Below, in pieces: positions 34,891 through 61,935 of a stretch of DNA of 64,000 nt. Source of the stretch: Nectonema munidae. Its lineage: Eukaryota > Nematomorpha > Nectonematoida > Nectonematidae. A model generated the notes under the pieces. It saw nothing but the letters and a program-made list of their open reading frames with translations. It ran no database searches and had not been told where the DNA came from. The first letter of the stretch is position 1, and every line of letters starts with the position of its first letter. Location: positions 1 through 64,000 of the forward strand of contig JAUIRK010000172.1 of the NCBI GenBank assembly GCA_030549495.1, written 5' to 3'. The position numbers were made by a program, and so were the translations under genes.

Positions 34891-35371
34891 AACTCCCCTA
34901 ACTGAGAATTAAACCAGTTTTATGGATATCACTACACTATCCCATATGGAGTTTGTTTTAGATAATTTTTCCAGATGTTGATCTAAGTGAGATCAGGCTT
35001 GTTTAGTTCGCAATTTAAATGTAAACGCGACTTTAACAGATACGCATCTTTGTTCGATTCGGTATTACTTAAATTCTTTTAAAATGTTTTATTTTTATAG
35101 AAAGACTTCCACACTTATTATATACCTCAAACAATCTTATTTAAATACTTCTTTCTTTAGAGCCTTTGTTGAAAAGAGCATTAATAATAATAATAATCTT
35201 GATAAATCATATAGAGTAAAATTTCCAAAAAAAAACGGACATCAATGGGATTAAAAAAAGTGTCCGTATTTGGGCAGTGACCTTATTATAAAATGTTGAA
35301 ATACAAACAAAGTTTTAATGAAAAATTATGAAAAAATTTATTCAAAAATTATATCATTAAAATTTTAAATA

Positions 35372-36721
35372 CTAACTTTTTTCAAAATATGAGGTAATTG
35401 AAGTTTGTTTAAGTTTTTTCAATTTTTCTTGAAAGGCTTTTGTGCTTAAACTATCTTCAACACAGCTGATTTGTTCAAACTCTTTTATATAATCGTTTTT
35501 GCTCAGAAGATTGCAAGTTGTTTGGCGTAATGAAGAGCTTTTGCCATGTCAATGAGTTCTGGAGTTTCAATATCTTCAGGATCATCTTTTTCCTCATCTT
35601 GTTCTAGCTCTTCTTTATAGTTATTTTCAAGTTCGTCTAGCATTTTTTCTTCCCAATTATCTGTAATTGGTTCGTGAACGTTATTTTGTTCGTCAAAACT
35701 AAGGTATTCTTCTCTAGCCATTACAGACTCTTTTGTTTGGTCCCTTGTTAAAACAATTAGTTGATCAAGGTCATTATTACTTTCAAATTCGTTTTTTCTT
35801 CAACATTGCCTATCTCGCTTTTAATTCCACAAACTCTGAAACACCTCAAAAGACTTGTAGATCCAATATCTTTCAAAGATGCATGTATCCACTTGCAGGC
35901 CTCCAAAACATTTATAGACTTCATAAGATGTTTGATATCAACTTCCTTCTTTTCAATACTCAAAAGTATAAAGTCTTGTTCGATAAAATGTTTTAAAACT
36001 CTTAATAATGCCCCCATCTAAAAGCTGTAAAACAGGAGTAGAGTTTGGTGGTAAAAACAATAACTTAACCTTGCTATAACTTTCATAAAGATGAGAAGGA
36101 GCATTGTGCAACAAAAGAATGACATTTCTTCTTTGCGTGTGCATTTTTTTATTGAAATCTTTCATCCACTCACCATAAATTGAAGACGTCATCCAGGCTT
36201 TTTTATTTGCAAACCTTTTCACTGGAAGTGTTGTCGTTTTCATTTGTTCAAAGCAATGTGGTTTCCAAGCTTTGTCAATCACCAAAGGAGTTTCAAACTC
36301 ACCAATTTTAACTGTTAGTCTGTCTTTAAGCACTTTATTCCCACTACTTTAACATTCAAAGTTTTTAAAGGTAAAACCCTATAATTAAGACCAGTTTCTG
36401 CGAAATTGAAGACGTCACTTGGAGCAAAGTCTTTCAATAAATAAGGCAGTTTCACTTTCCAATCTGTTTTATCTTTGATATCAACTTAATTTTTCTCTCC
36501 ACTAATTTTATTAAAACTAATATTGTTTCTTTTTCTGAATTTATCTAACCATCCTGAGGATGCTTTGAAATCAAAGAATTTCAACTTCTCTGCTGTAGTT
36601 TTAGCTCTTTCTTGTAACATGGGACCGGAGATAGGTATGTTTAAAGATCTGCATTTTTGAATGCAGAAATTATTTTGATTTTTTCAGCAAGACTAAAGAC
36701 TTTTCTATTAGTTTTAAACAT
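35372..36721 (-). pseudogene. Tigger/pogo-type transposase relic, nearly full length
   Basis: From a methionine at 36721 the minus strand reads [15 protein letters not shown] (CENP-B-type helix-turn-helix). It then gives [33 protein letters not shown] (second DNA-binding domain), VFNFAETGLNYRVLP (catalytic block), KAWMTSSIYGEWMKDF, RRNVILLLHNAPSH and LFLPPNSTPVLQLLDGGIIK. An acidic C-terminus follows (LEQDEEKDDPEDIETPE), ending KQTSITSYFEKS at 35372. Canonical NADETG is NFAETG here and LLLDNAPSH is LLLHNAPSH, so two catalytic aspartates are gone. Several frameshifts and stops also occur. Length and order match TIGD proteins, hence a decayed but near-complete copy. Confidence 0.9.
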
Positions 36722-37004
36722 TATACTAGAAACTTAATTAATAATAATAATCTAAAATGAATAAAAAACAAAATATTTAATTAATATGCAAAAAACAGTT
36801 TATTCAGATCAGGCAATAAAAATATTATTTTTTAATCTATTCAAGCACATCCTGTACTTCATTTGTTTATTATTAAAAAGATATACTTTTTCTGTTTCAA
36901 ATGGTTTTCCTGACATACTGATTATCTGATTATATATAGCAAATCAGATGCATCTGAGTAATTAATGATGGAGTTATTTCGCCTTTGTGTTTCAACTAGA
37001 CTCG

Positions 37005-39865
<2,861 letters not shown>

Positions 39866-42689
39866 AACTAGAGAAACTAAAACACAATTGTCACAAATAC
39901 CATAATAAAGTATTGTATTTGCTATGTGCAAATACTGCAATAAAACCTCATCATTACCTTCTCCGATAGAAAGATGTATACACTTATTTAAAGATCGTCA
40001 CTTTTCGTCATTTGTTTCATATAAATAAAGTATCGCATATTTTTTTTCTTATTTCAATTGTCCTTATTAGAAAAAGTATGAGAAAAGCTGAAGATTATCT
40101 GTCCTTAGATCGGATATTGGAATTGATCGTATTTAAAGAAAGCTTTACTTATTAAAATGAATAGGTTTTCATTATGCTTTCAATAAATTGCTAGGGGAAG
40201 TTTTACTGTATATTTTTTTTTGTACACTTATCATGTCCCCTAAGACTAAATCTTTCACTATGAGCTCTTAAATTTGTATTTTTTTGAATGATTTTATTGT
40301 TTATTTCTATTATAAAGAACTTTATCCAAAGAGTGAGAGTGAAGGATTTTTGAATTTTAATTTTTTTTTTAATTTTTAGGTAACGAATTCTATTGGTGTG
40401 TTTTCTGGAATTCTTCAAGTTTTTATCAAATTCAAATATCGAAAAAACAATGCAAATTTTAATCTTTCAACAAAAGGAAAATATCAAATTTTATAAAAGA
40501 AAAAAAACTTTTTAGTGATTGTTTTCTACAATAATTCTATACAAACTACTACACGTGATAATGCACAACCAACAAGATTACATTGATTCCTGCCTTTTTA
40601 TTTTCTACTGCGAAAAATAAATTCTATTTTTTATAATGAATTCTTCTTTTTTTTTTAATATTTTACTGGTAAGGGGATGTGTTAGAATTTTATATAAACT
40701 GAAGTGCTCCTCATAATTATTATTTCCAATCTAACGATTACTTATTTTTTCAATACATCAATATGCTTGTATATGATACTTTTATTTTAGTTAAAAAATT
40801 TGGAGATATTCTCTACTTTAACCCTATTCGTGATTGGCCATTTCCTCAATGACAGGGCTATTTTATCCCCCTCCTCCCTCCTTTTTTCTTAAACTATTGA
40901 ATATTTTGACAAAATCTCCACCGTGAAGCAATTGCTTATGAATCTGGTGTCATTTATTTTTCGTGAAAATTAATCAAACCTGTCAATCAATGCCAAATAT
41001 ATAAACTTGAAAATATATTATAAATTTCACATTTTTTGAGTAAATATTTTCTTAATTTATTTAATAAACCAACTTTTGATGATTAATTCACCCAAAATAT
41101 TTTACCTGTCAGTAAATTAGCTTTCACATGTGACTTAATGGCAAACGCTTTTTATATTAAAATAAACATCTAACATGCTCAATATGATTCTAAAAATAGT
41201 TTTGTCACTCAACATTTAAATTGCGGTAACTGTTTAACTTTGATTAATTTGTGGTCAAATATTTTTTCATAATTTTCGTTCCATTTACCAAATCGACCCT
41301 TTTTTATTTCATCATGACTTTATTTTTGTCAGTATATACACATGTAATGAATACTACATTTCAATGTGGTTAAAATGATTATATATTTATTTAGTTCAAC
41401 ACTACATTGACTTTTATCAATATTTAAGCAAAACCGATAAAATATTTTTCTTTCTTGATATAATTGTGATTTTATCCATTTCATAAATAGAAATGGGACT
41501 AAATTTTAATCTAAGCAACCTGAGATCATGTTAGATAAAAGGTCATAAAATTAAAGTTTTCAATAATAAGCCTATAGATAGGTTATTTATATTATGATAT
41601 ATATTTAATGATAAATAATAAATTTAGCAATAAAATTTTTATAAAAATTGTTGTCACATTACATGGTGAAAAATATTACTGTCTGCACCAAGCACGTTTA
41701 GCCCTCCTTTGTTTCATTTTTGTATCCTTCCCTTAGTTTACTGATTAAAGAGGGAGTTTTGAACTATAAATCTTAATTCGACCTCTATTGTTTTGCTTAC
41801 AAATACGCTCTCAGCTAGTCTACTTTATTTTGCTCTACTTTATGTGGTATTTAATTTTGCTCTTAATTTTAAACTGATTCTACCTTGATAGCTCTACTTT
41901 CACCAAAAATCATTTTGTACAATCTATGTTCAGAGATTTATTTGCTTAGAATTTAAGGTTTTTATAACTTTTCTATTGAAGAGAATCTTTGTTGATCCTC
42001 TCTTAATCAATACCATATGTTGTATTTCAGTTGTTATGAACAGATATCATGAATATTTGCTAACCAATCCTGTTTCAAAATTCTTGTTATTGGTAAAAAT
42101 CCATTTATAATCCTCTTTTTTCAATTACAAAAACTTTCCCACCTCTAAAATATTCACTCATTCACATCGAAGGAAAAAATTTGTCAAATTTGATTCACAT
42201 TTATAAATTGAGAATGGCTATATCTTTACATATTGATGATAGTCATCTTTATGGTAACTGTAACTGTTTGAAAATTTTAGATCACTTTTTTAGTCAATTG
42301 ATGTTTGAAATATTAACTAAGATTAAGGTTTAAAGATTTTTGATTCACAATAGAGGAGCTTCGCGGTGATGTTTTTTGAAAATCTCAATACTAGATTTTT
42401 GCACCAATCTTCTATTTCATTGGAAAACCGTATATCTTCCGTAAAGAACAGTTACATACTTGTTTCTTAAAACTATATAGCTCCTTAAAGGATGACAATA
42501 TCGACGATATAAAAGCACTTTATAAACGAGTTACTATTGCATTTTTCTTATGATTACGCTTTCTCATTTCAATGTGCCTTCAGTTCCCTTACTTCTCGCA
42601 TACTTAAATTTTTGTACTATAATAAATAACGATTGTGAGAACAAACTTGAAGAATGGTTTTTTGTAAAAAAAAATTGATTTTTGCCAAT
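39866..42689. other. AT-rich non-coding stretch, 2.8 kb
   Basis: No gene, element end or repeat was recognised. Open frames are short and AT-driven. Confidence 0.5.
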
Positions 42690-43085
42690 TCGATTGATAC
42701 TTTCACCCATTTTTACACTGTAATGACCAAAAAAAGTACAGAAATGAAAAACATGGATGTTTAAATTTGAGGAGTTATTTTAGTCAGAATTTTATCCTCA
42801 ATCAAAATTTTAATAGTGATTTTCAATCAAAAGGGAACTTTTTGATTTGAGTTTTTTGAGAAAATAGAGTTTTTTTCAAGATTTATTTTTTCCAAAATGT
42901 CAAATTGATAATTCCACACATTCCTGCATCCTAATTGCGGGAATTAAGTCCTGAAATGAAGTGAAGATCTTAATAAAAAAAATATATTTTATTTAAAATA
43001 TGAAGGGAATTTATGAGATAATTTTTAGGCCTACATCACTAATTCTATTTATACTTTGACACATTTTTTTACTAATGGTAAAAGC
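42690..43085. repeat. Degenerate satellite, left block
   Basis: This is the same family as 18360-19010. CGATTGATACTTTCACCC, GTTTTTTGAGAAAATAG, TGTCAAATTGATAATTCC and CCTAATTGCGGGAATTAAGT all have counterparts there. The array resumes at 44675 after the piggyBac relic. Confidence 0.65.
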
Positions 43086-43089
43086 ATTA

Positions 43090-44668
43090 GTTATTATTAG
43101 AAATTCACCATTACTGATTAAATGTTAAAAATGAATATTAAAATTTTTTATTTCAAAATAAAAATCTAAAAAAATATTTATTTACACTTGTGGAAACATG
43201 AAAATTGCTCATTTTTTTGGAATGCTGTGCACAAACCACATTTGAACATTTTTTACACACTCTGGAAGACTTTCGATCTTTGGTACACATATAACATCTT
43301 TTTCTTTTTGATTTACTTTCACATGTTTTTTTAGAATTATTTTTTATGTTTATTCCACAAATTTGAATTGAGTCTTGGATATTCCTTGACAGTCCAACCA
43401 AAGATATAGTTCTCATTTCTATCAACGGTTTTATTGGAATCATGCTTAATTCCTGCAAAAATATTCTTCTATGGCTGCATTTTATATTCCATTCTTGGTT
43501 TTTACTTATAAAGTATACAAAAGAGTTGATACTTGCTAAATTCAAGAGATTCATAAAATAAGCCAAGGGCCATCTTTTTGTTCTACGTTGGACACTATAA
43601 AATGGCATAATTGATCTACGGAGTCAACAGGCCCCTTTGAGATAGTCCATTCTCTTTTCAAACGTAAGGCAGTCCATTGCATATATAGCGAGTATTACAA
43701 TCAACCAAAAGAAACAGTTTCATTCCATACTTGACAGGTTTAGATGGTAAATACTGGCGAAATGAACAACGCCACGGAATGGGTCAATTGCTCATCAATG
43801 CAGAGTTCATGAGAGAATCTTAAGTTCGCAAAAATAGATTCAAATCTATTTATTGACATTGTAGCTTTGAAAATTGGACTGCCAAAAGGTCCTTCACTCC
43901 ATAAATTTCGAATACGTCTTTGTTTTTTATTTCAGCATGCTTATTAGTTGATAATAAAATTTCAGAAATTATCTTCTCTTTAAAAAAACAACCTGGATGA
44001 TTGAAGAGGATCATCTATGTGTATTTTTGTACCCCATTTCAAAGAAAAAAATGTTTGATAATTGTACCCTTTTTTGGAGGTGCTTTTGAAACCCATTCTT
44101 TTCCAGATTTTCATGTAAACTTTATAGTCGGCTGTTCAAAAGGTAAGGAAAATTTGTTTTGAACAATTGTATTCACTGGATCATCTTCTACACATTCCAT
44201 ATCAATTTCTGTATCAGACAAATAGGATGAACCATCTGTGCTTGAATTATCTTTTAGTAAAGTGTCCGTTTTGCAGTAAAAAGAAAGTCAATGTGTTCAA
44301 AATGCAGCTAAAAATTTGAAGAAAAAAAAACAATGCAAATCAATCTTCATTGAGTTGAAAAATGATTTATTATTTATTGATTTTATCTCAGTGTATGTTG
44401 TATAAACTCGGACGTTACAAATGCGTTCTTTATCTTATATTTTCTTAAAAACATATATTTTCATAAAATGGGTCCCAAAGGACCTTTCTGATTATATTCT
44501 ATTTTTGTTTTAATTTTTTTCTATAAAAAAAATATTTACACATAAAAACCTTTAGTTAGATGACAATTAGCAAAAATTTGTTTCATTGAAGTTTTGTATT
44601 TTGTGTAGAATATGATAAACCATGACTTATGGGTCTTCTGGGACCCATTTTATGCATTTAAGGGTTAA
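43090..44668 (-). mobile_element. piggyBac transposon relic inserted in satellite
   Basis: The 5' end of the minus-strand element is TTAACCCTTAAATGCATAA at 44668, followed by GGGTCCCAGAAGACCC. A related GGGTCCCAAAGGACC lies at about 44470. A transposase relic occupies 44300-43153. The opposite end was not identified exactly; satellite sequence resumes by 43085, which bounds it. The element divides the satellite array in two. Confidence 0.7.
43153..44300 (-). pseudogene. piggyBac transposase relic
   Basis: Minus-strand frames give an acidic N-terminus (DTEIDMECVEDDPVN), then KEWVSKAPPKKGTIIKH, FGSPIFKATMSINRFESIFA and a VWNETVSFG-type stretch, the N-terminal and first catalytic region of piggyBac. 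The block with the other catalytic aspartates is deleted. The open frame 43608-43153 resumes at SVQRRTKRWPLAYFMNLLNL and ends in a Cys-rich domain, CYMCTKDRKSSRVCKKC then NVVCAQH, the RING-like zinc finger that closes piggyBac proteins. With several frameshifts and the deletion it cannot be active. Confidence 0.85.
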
Positions 44669-44674
44669 TATTTT

Positions 44675-45545
44675 TGAAGAAAATTTTCAGGCGAAAATAA
44701 AAAATTTGATTGACATTTTCACATGCTAATTAAGAAAACTGAGCCCAAAAATGAAATCAGCGTGATCTAGTATAAAAAAAATATTTTAATGAGAATATAA
44801 ATAATGTTCTAGGAAATAATTTTTGCCGTCAACCGCAAATATGATTGACATGTGTTCACACACTAATTGCAAAAAAAATGAGTCAAGAAATAAAACCTTT
44901 TTTTTTTAAATATTAAAAAAAATATTTTATTGGAAATGTGTATAAATGTTTCTGGAGACACTTTTTCAGACGTAAACTGCAAATACTTTTACACATTTCC
45001 AAATCGTAGTTGCTAAAACAGAGCTAAGAAATGAAGTTGGCATGGTAGATAATATAAAAAATATATTTAATTTAAAAGTTAATAAATATTCTTGGAGTTT
45101 CAGATGTGAACCACAAAATCGATTGACACTTTTAAACATTTTGAAAACCAAATTTCAAAAAACGACTCGAAATTTAAATTGGCATTCTTGATTTTGTATT
45201 AAAATGTTAAATTTACTTTTCAGACGTAAACCACAAATTTTATTGACACTTTCAGAATTTTTCACACCCAATTACGAAAATTCAGCACGGAAATGAAGTC
45301 AGTATGGTTGATTTAGTATAAAAATATATATTTTATTTAAAATTTGATTAATATTCTTGGACACATTTCAGGCGAAACCCGCAAATTTGATTGACACTTT
45401 CATTAATTTCCACACCCGAATTGTGAAATGAAATCAGCATAGTAGATTTGGTATAAAAAATTAATTTTATTTAAAATTTTAATGAATGTTTTCGTGAGTA
45501 ATTTTATCAGCAATTAAATTTTTGATTGACATTTACTACAAAGTT
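44675..45545. repeat. Degenerate satellite, right block, about 150-bp monomer
   Basis: Five to six diverged units are present. GACGTAAACCACAAATTTTA, GGCGAAACCCGCAAATTTGA and similar starts are followed by TTGACACTTTC, AATTGCGAAAA-like, GAAATGAAATCAGCAT-like and a GATTTAGTATAAAAAATAT-like block. Spacing is about 120-160 bp. It continues the array at 42690-43085. Confidence 0.75.
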
Positions 45546-45686
45546 TGCAATGTTTATTCGAAAAATATGTATATATAGTATTATGTGTTCCAATATACGA
45601 ATTTTTTTATCAATAATTTTCATTTTTTTTAAATGTATACATCTTTATGTTCGTTTCAGTCTATAACTTCAAAATATAATTTTAAA

Positions 45687-48132
45687 ATGGCTAAAATAAA
45701 GAAACCTCTTACTCGAAAGAAGAGCGAAGAAAAATTCGGCAGTGGTCCAAGTGATATATCAACGCATCCAAGCACTTATTTAGAAGTTATTCAATATTAC
45801 TATTTTCTCACTTATTCTTTTCCTAATTTGGATTTTTGTTCAATTGTTGAAAAAAATTACACTGTACTAAAAGACATTTGGAGTTCAGTAAATCCAAACT
45901 TACCTTTGATTAATGATAAATCCGTAATAAGGAAAGTTAAAAATTTAGTGACAAATGTGAAAAATAAATCGAAAACATGCCAAAATCAGTTTGAAATATA
46001 ATTTAAATAAAAAAATTAATAATCTCTTTGATTAATCACCGTTACAAAGAGCACATTTTATGTCTCTCCTCCTGAAGCAAAAGTTCCAATTGAAGAAAGA
46101 TTGTTTTGCCTTCGCGATCAAAGAAATAGTGGGACAAAAAGGTAATTTTCAAATGTGTTCTAATGATATAAATGCTTCAAAAAAATTGAAGAGAGGTTTA
46201 AAAAAAGTAGTGTGATACCAAAATTTTTTTGAAGAATTTAATGAACAAAGTCAATCATTATCTCAATCATCTATTTCTCTTCCAACTTAGGAGCAGCTTT
46301 AGCAATTGCTTTATTAAATGACAAAACATTTATTGAAAGAAGTTAATTAATGATGGAGGGTCTCAAGGAAAATATTTTACTCATAAAACTGCTCCTTTAA
46401 TTGGTGAAACTGGAGAAATTCTTGCTAAGGAAACACTTAATATGTTAAGAGTATAAAAGTTCAACAGAGCATATGCGCCATTCTTTTAGATAATACTGCA
46501 ACCAATACATGTTGGAAAAATGGCAGTCGTGAAATTGGAAAAATGTTACGAAGAAATCTTCACACTATTGGTTGCAGTCTTCATCAAACAGAACTTCCAT
46601 TCGGGGCTCTCTTCAAATATCTAGATGGCGTAACAGTTAGCCCAAAAATTATATGAGCGAACTGGGTCAAAAGTATTGTGAAAACATACAATACCAAGCT
46701 CAAATAAATTTTGAAGTAATAGAATCTCTTCTGGCTAAAGAATTGTTTCAAGAAAATGAACTAACCGATGTCATGATCAACGTCTTTTGTTTGAGTATAG
46801 GAGAGGTATAGAACTAGAAAAAGTTAATGAAAGATGGCTTGGTTGTAAAATAGGTCCTGTGAACGATTAAAGGTGGTGGACTCTCATAATAAGACTTCTT
46901 GCAAAATATACAAGAGAAATATCACTCAGGGTGTCTCTACCAAATTTCAAAAATGAAATTCAAGAGTAATATGAAAATTTTCAAGGTTTACAATATTATT
47001 TACTTTTTATTTTCTGAAAAAGAGAGCATATATTTACAAGTAAGCGTTTTAACTTTGTGAAAGATTGCTTATTAGTTTCGCTTCTTGATCAATTTTTGTA
47101 ATTTCATCTGTAAAATCTCTTAAAATTTTCTTTCTTTTTTCTTCAAGCTCTTTCAAATCCATCTCCATTTCTTTTCTAACCTTTTCGGCTTTTGCTTTTT
47201 ATCTAATGCATCTTTGTACAAAGCTTTCGCATTACCAACACTTAATATCAATTTTTTTTTATCTATTATTGTATTTGAATATCCTCAAATAATTGATCAT
47301 AGACGTTTTCAAGTGGCCATAAAGCACCATTGAAAAACACTGTCATTTTTGATATTAACATTTTATTTATCAGTTTTTTTCTAACATTAGTTCTTTGATA
47401 TCAGTAAAATTTAGGTTTTCAAGGTGTTCTTTGAATTCAAGAGGTTTTTAAGTGAAAATTAAAAAAAACTTGTATACTATATTGTACAGATTTATGCTCC
47501 AGCATGGTTCAAGATAAAAGTGTCTTCGAAACTTCAAGACATTAATTCATTATTCTACTATAATCAATTAAAACGTCTTCCCTATGAAGATGTCATACGC
47601 ATCGTCCAACATAATTTACAAAGAAATGCTTTTTGTTTACTTCCAGAAAATTTTAGAACTTAGAAAGAGGGGTAAACTTTTGTTTTTTAATAATATATTT
47701 TTAAATGTTTCAAAATTTTGTACTTTAGAAATAATGATCAGGTTAAAGTAGAGAAAAAATTACTAAAATAAACTGGGAAGCTGAAACTTGGTGTGAACTG
47801 ATAGATCTAACCTCTACACCTTTAGTAGAACCACCAATATTTGAAAAATGTTACAAATGATCAAATACAAGAATTGATTCAAAGTAAAAATAAGCTAAAC
47901 ATCCGAAATCTCCCTTCTCATTCTCAAGGTGTTGTTAAAAGAAGTGAAGTTAGTTTCAGAAGCTTTACATTTGATATATGGATTTGAGAACCGTCATAAA
48001 TCTATTTTGACAAAGTTAGATCTAAATGTCCTTCTTTTACATCAAAAAGTCATTATTTTAAAGTTTAGAAATAAACTTTTAGCTGATAACGCCATGCTTT
48101 TTTTTGAAAGACTTTATTATTCTTTCAATTGA
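45687..48132 (+). pseudogene. Broken gene of an uncharacterised multi-copy family
   Basis: The first exon from ATG 45687 gives DIWSSVNPNLPLINDKSVI and ends near 46000. Downstream pieces give EAKVPIEERLFCLRDQRNSG (about 46080), AILLDNTATNTCWKNG then IGCSLHQTELPFGALFKYLD (about 46480-46640), QIYAPAWFKIKVSS (about 47490), HNLQRNAFCLLPENF (about 47620), and LRNLPSHSQG-like then KLVSEALHLIYGFENRH (47900-48000). The order recalls a repetitive, uncharacterised protein family of cnidarian and insect genomes ('LDNTATNTGW', 'GCxLHQNELPFRxxF', 'QRNAFFxHPEN'). Its mechanism is unknown to me; a transposon-encoded protein is the natural guess. A short intron is likely at about 47671-47728. Stops and frameshifts show the copy is dead. 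Confidence 0.55.
46976..47463 (-). pseudogene. Antisense coiled-coil frame inside the 45.7-48.1 kb gene
   Basis: Between the pieces ending near 46970 and starting near 47490, which should adjoin, the minus strand carries its own coding-like sequence. It gives PLEFKEHLENLNFTDIKELM, then TVFFNGALWPLENVYDQLFE, then a charged coiled coil KVRKEMEMDLKELEEKRKK and ILRDFTDEITKIDQEAKL. At least two frameshifts occur. It may be a second, oppositely oriented gene of the same element or an inserted fragment. I do not recognise the family. Confidence 0.4.
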
Positions 48133-48134
48133 AA

Positions 48135-49245
48135 ATTACAGATATATATGAAAGTTCAATTTAAATTCAGCATAAGATGCTTCAATTTTTTTTTATAATT
48201 TTTGTTTTCCATGATGTTTCAAGACCTCCTTTATCTACCAATGATAGGATCAGATTGCGGTTTCGAAAAAAAAATAAATTCGACCCGCCCTAATGTACAA
48301 TTAGAAAATAGAAAACCGCTTCTAAACCTTTGCATGCCCGTATAGGGGCCAGCGATTTTTGACTCAAAATTTTAATGACATTAACAAATATTCAAAAACG
48401 CTGTTTTCTTAAACTTGGTAACTTGACATATTAGGATATTTAAAGTATCTTAGTAAAATTTAAATTAATGTCATATCCACTTGAAAAAGAGATTGAATGA
48501 GCTAACGACTGAGGTACCATGGAGTGTTTTCATAGATAAAGTAAAAATTACGCAATATAAATAAAAGAATTTTTCAAAGATGTTTTTCATGTAAAGAACA
48601 TTATTGTGAAGAATTTGAAGTACTTCTATGTAAGAATTCTTTAACAAACATATAAAGTTCGCATTATGATAAATCTTTTTTTGAAAAGTTAAAATAATTC
48701 TTTTAATATAAACATTTCCACATTTTTAAATACTAATTATAGATATAAATGATATTTTGTATGAATACAAAATATTTTATCTAATTGCTTCAATAGTTTT
48801 TTCGATAAAATTTTTACAATGTAGACAGAATGGATTTGAAGTATCAAACATCAAATCCTAGACTTGTATATGTGTATATCATAAATTAATCAACATAGAA
48901 AATAATTAACCTTTGTGTGAAAGATGGGGTTGATTTTTTTAATTATAAATACAAATCTTCTTTTCATTATTTTTTACCTTTTTAAATTGTAGTATAAAAG
49001 TAAAAAATTATTGCTTCAAGTTTTTAAAAAAGTAATTAAGAATATTTTTTAGAAATCACTAATAGAGGCCAGCAAACAGCCATTTGAAGTAAAAAAAATA
49101 CTCTTTGATTCGCGTTAACTTTGTCCTGATAGATTCGTGACTTTTAAATTAGTAGATTCGATATATTAGAGATCCCATTTAGAAATAAGGTGGGAATTTC
49201 TATATTTACATTTCAGAAGTTAATAAGTGATGTATATCAAAGAAA
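48135..49245. other. Non-coding spacer between relic and eEF2 3' end
   Basis: AT-rich, with no gene or element recognised. Confidence 0.4.
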
Positions 49246-49251
49246 TTTATT
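49246..49251 (-). terminator. Candidate eEF2 polyadenylation signal
   Basis: TTTATT on the plus strand reads AATAAA on the minus strand, about 65 bp past the eEF2 stop codon. The position suits a short 3' UTR, but AATAAA is common in AT-rich DNA. Confidence 0.45.
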
Positions 49252-49315
49252 AGTCATGCTTGATAAAAATGTCATTTGATATATAATTAGCGAAGTTTCT
49301 ACGTAAAAATCTTAA

Positions 49316-61876
<12,561 letters not shown>

Positions 61877-61935
61877 TTTAAAGTATTTTTAGTTTTAAGG
61901 AGAGAGCAGACCGTGGCTGTTATATGAGCCGCTTT
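61877..61935 (-). promoter_or_regulatory. eEF2 leader with TOP-like start and TATA-like box
   Basis: Just upstream of the ATG (minus strand) is a short leader starting CTCTCTCC (about 61906-61899), a pyrimidine run like the 5' TOP motif of translation-factor mRNAs. Such a motif would place them under growth (mTOR/LARP1) control. CATATAAC lies about 20 bp farther upstream and could be a TATA-type box. No transcript evidence is available; the call rests on position and the known TOP character of EEF2 mRNAs. Confidence 0.5.

Noticed and set aside
35733-36021. Plus-strand open frames in the Tigger relic
   Set aside because: Antisense shadows of the minus-strand transposase.
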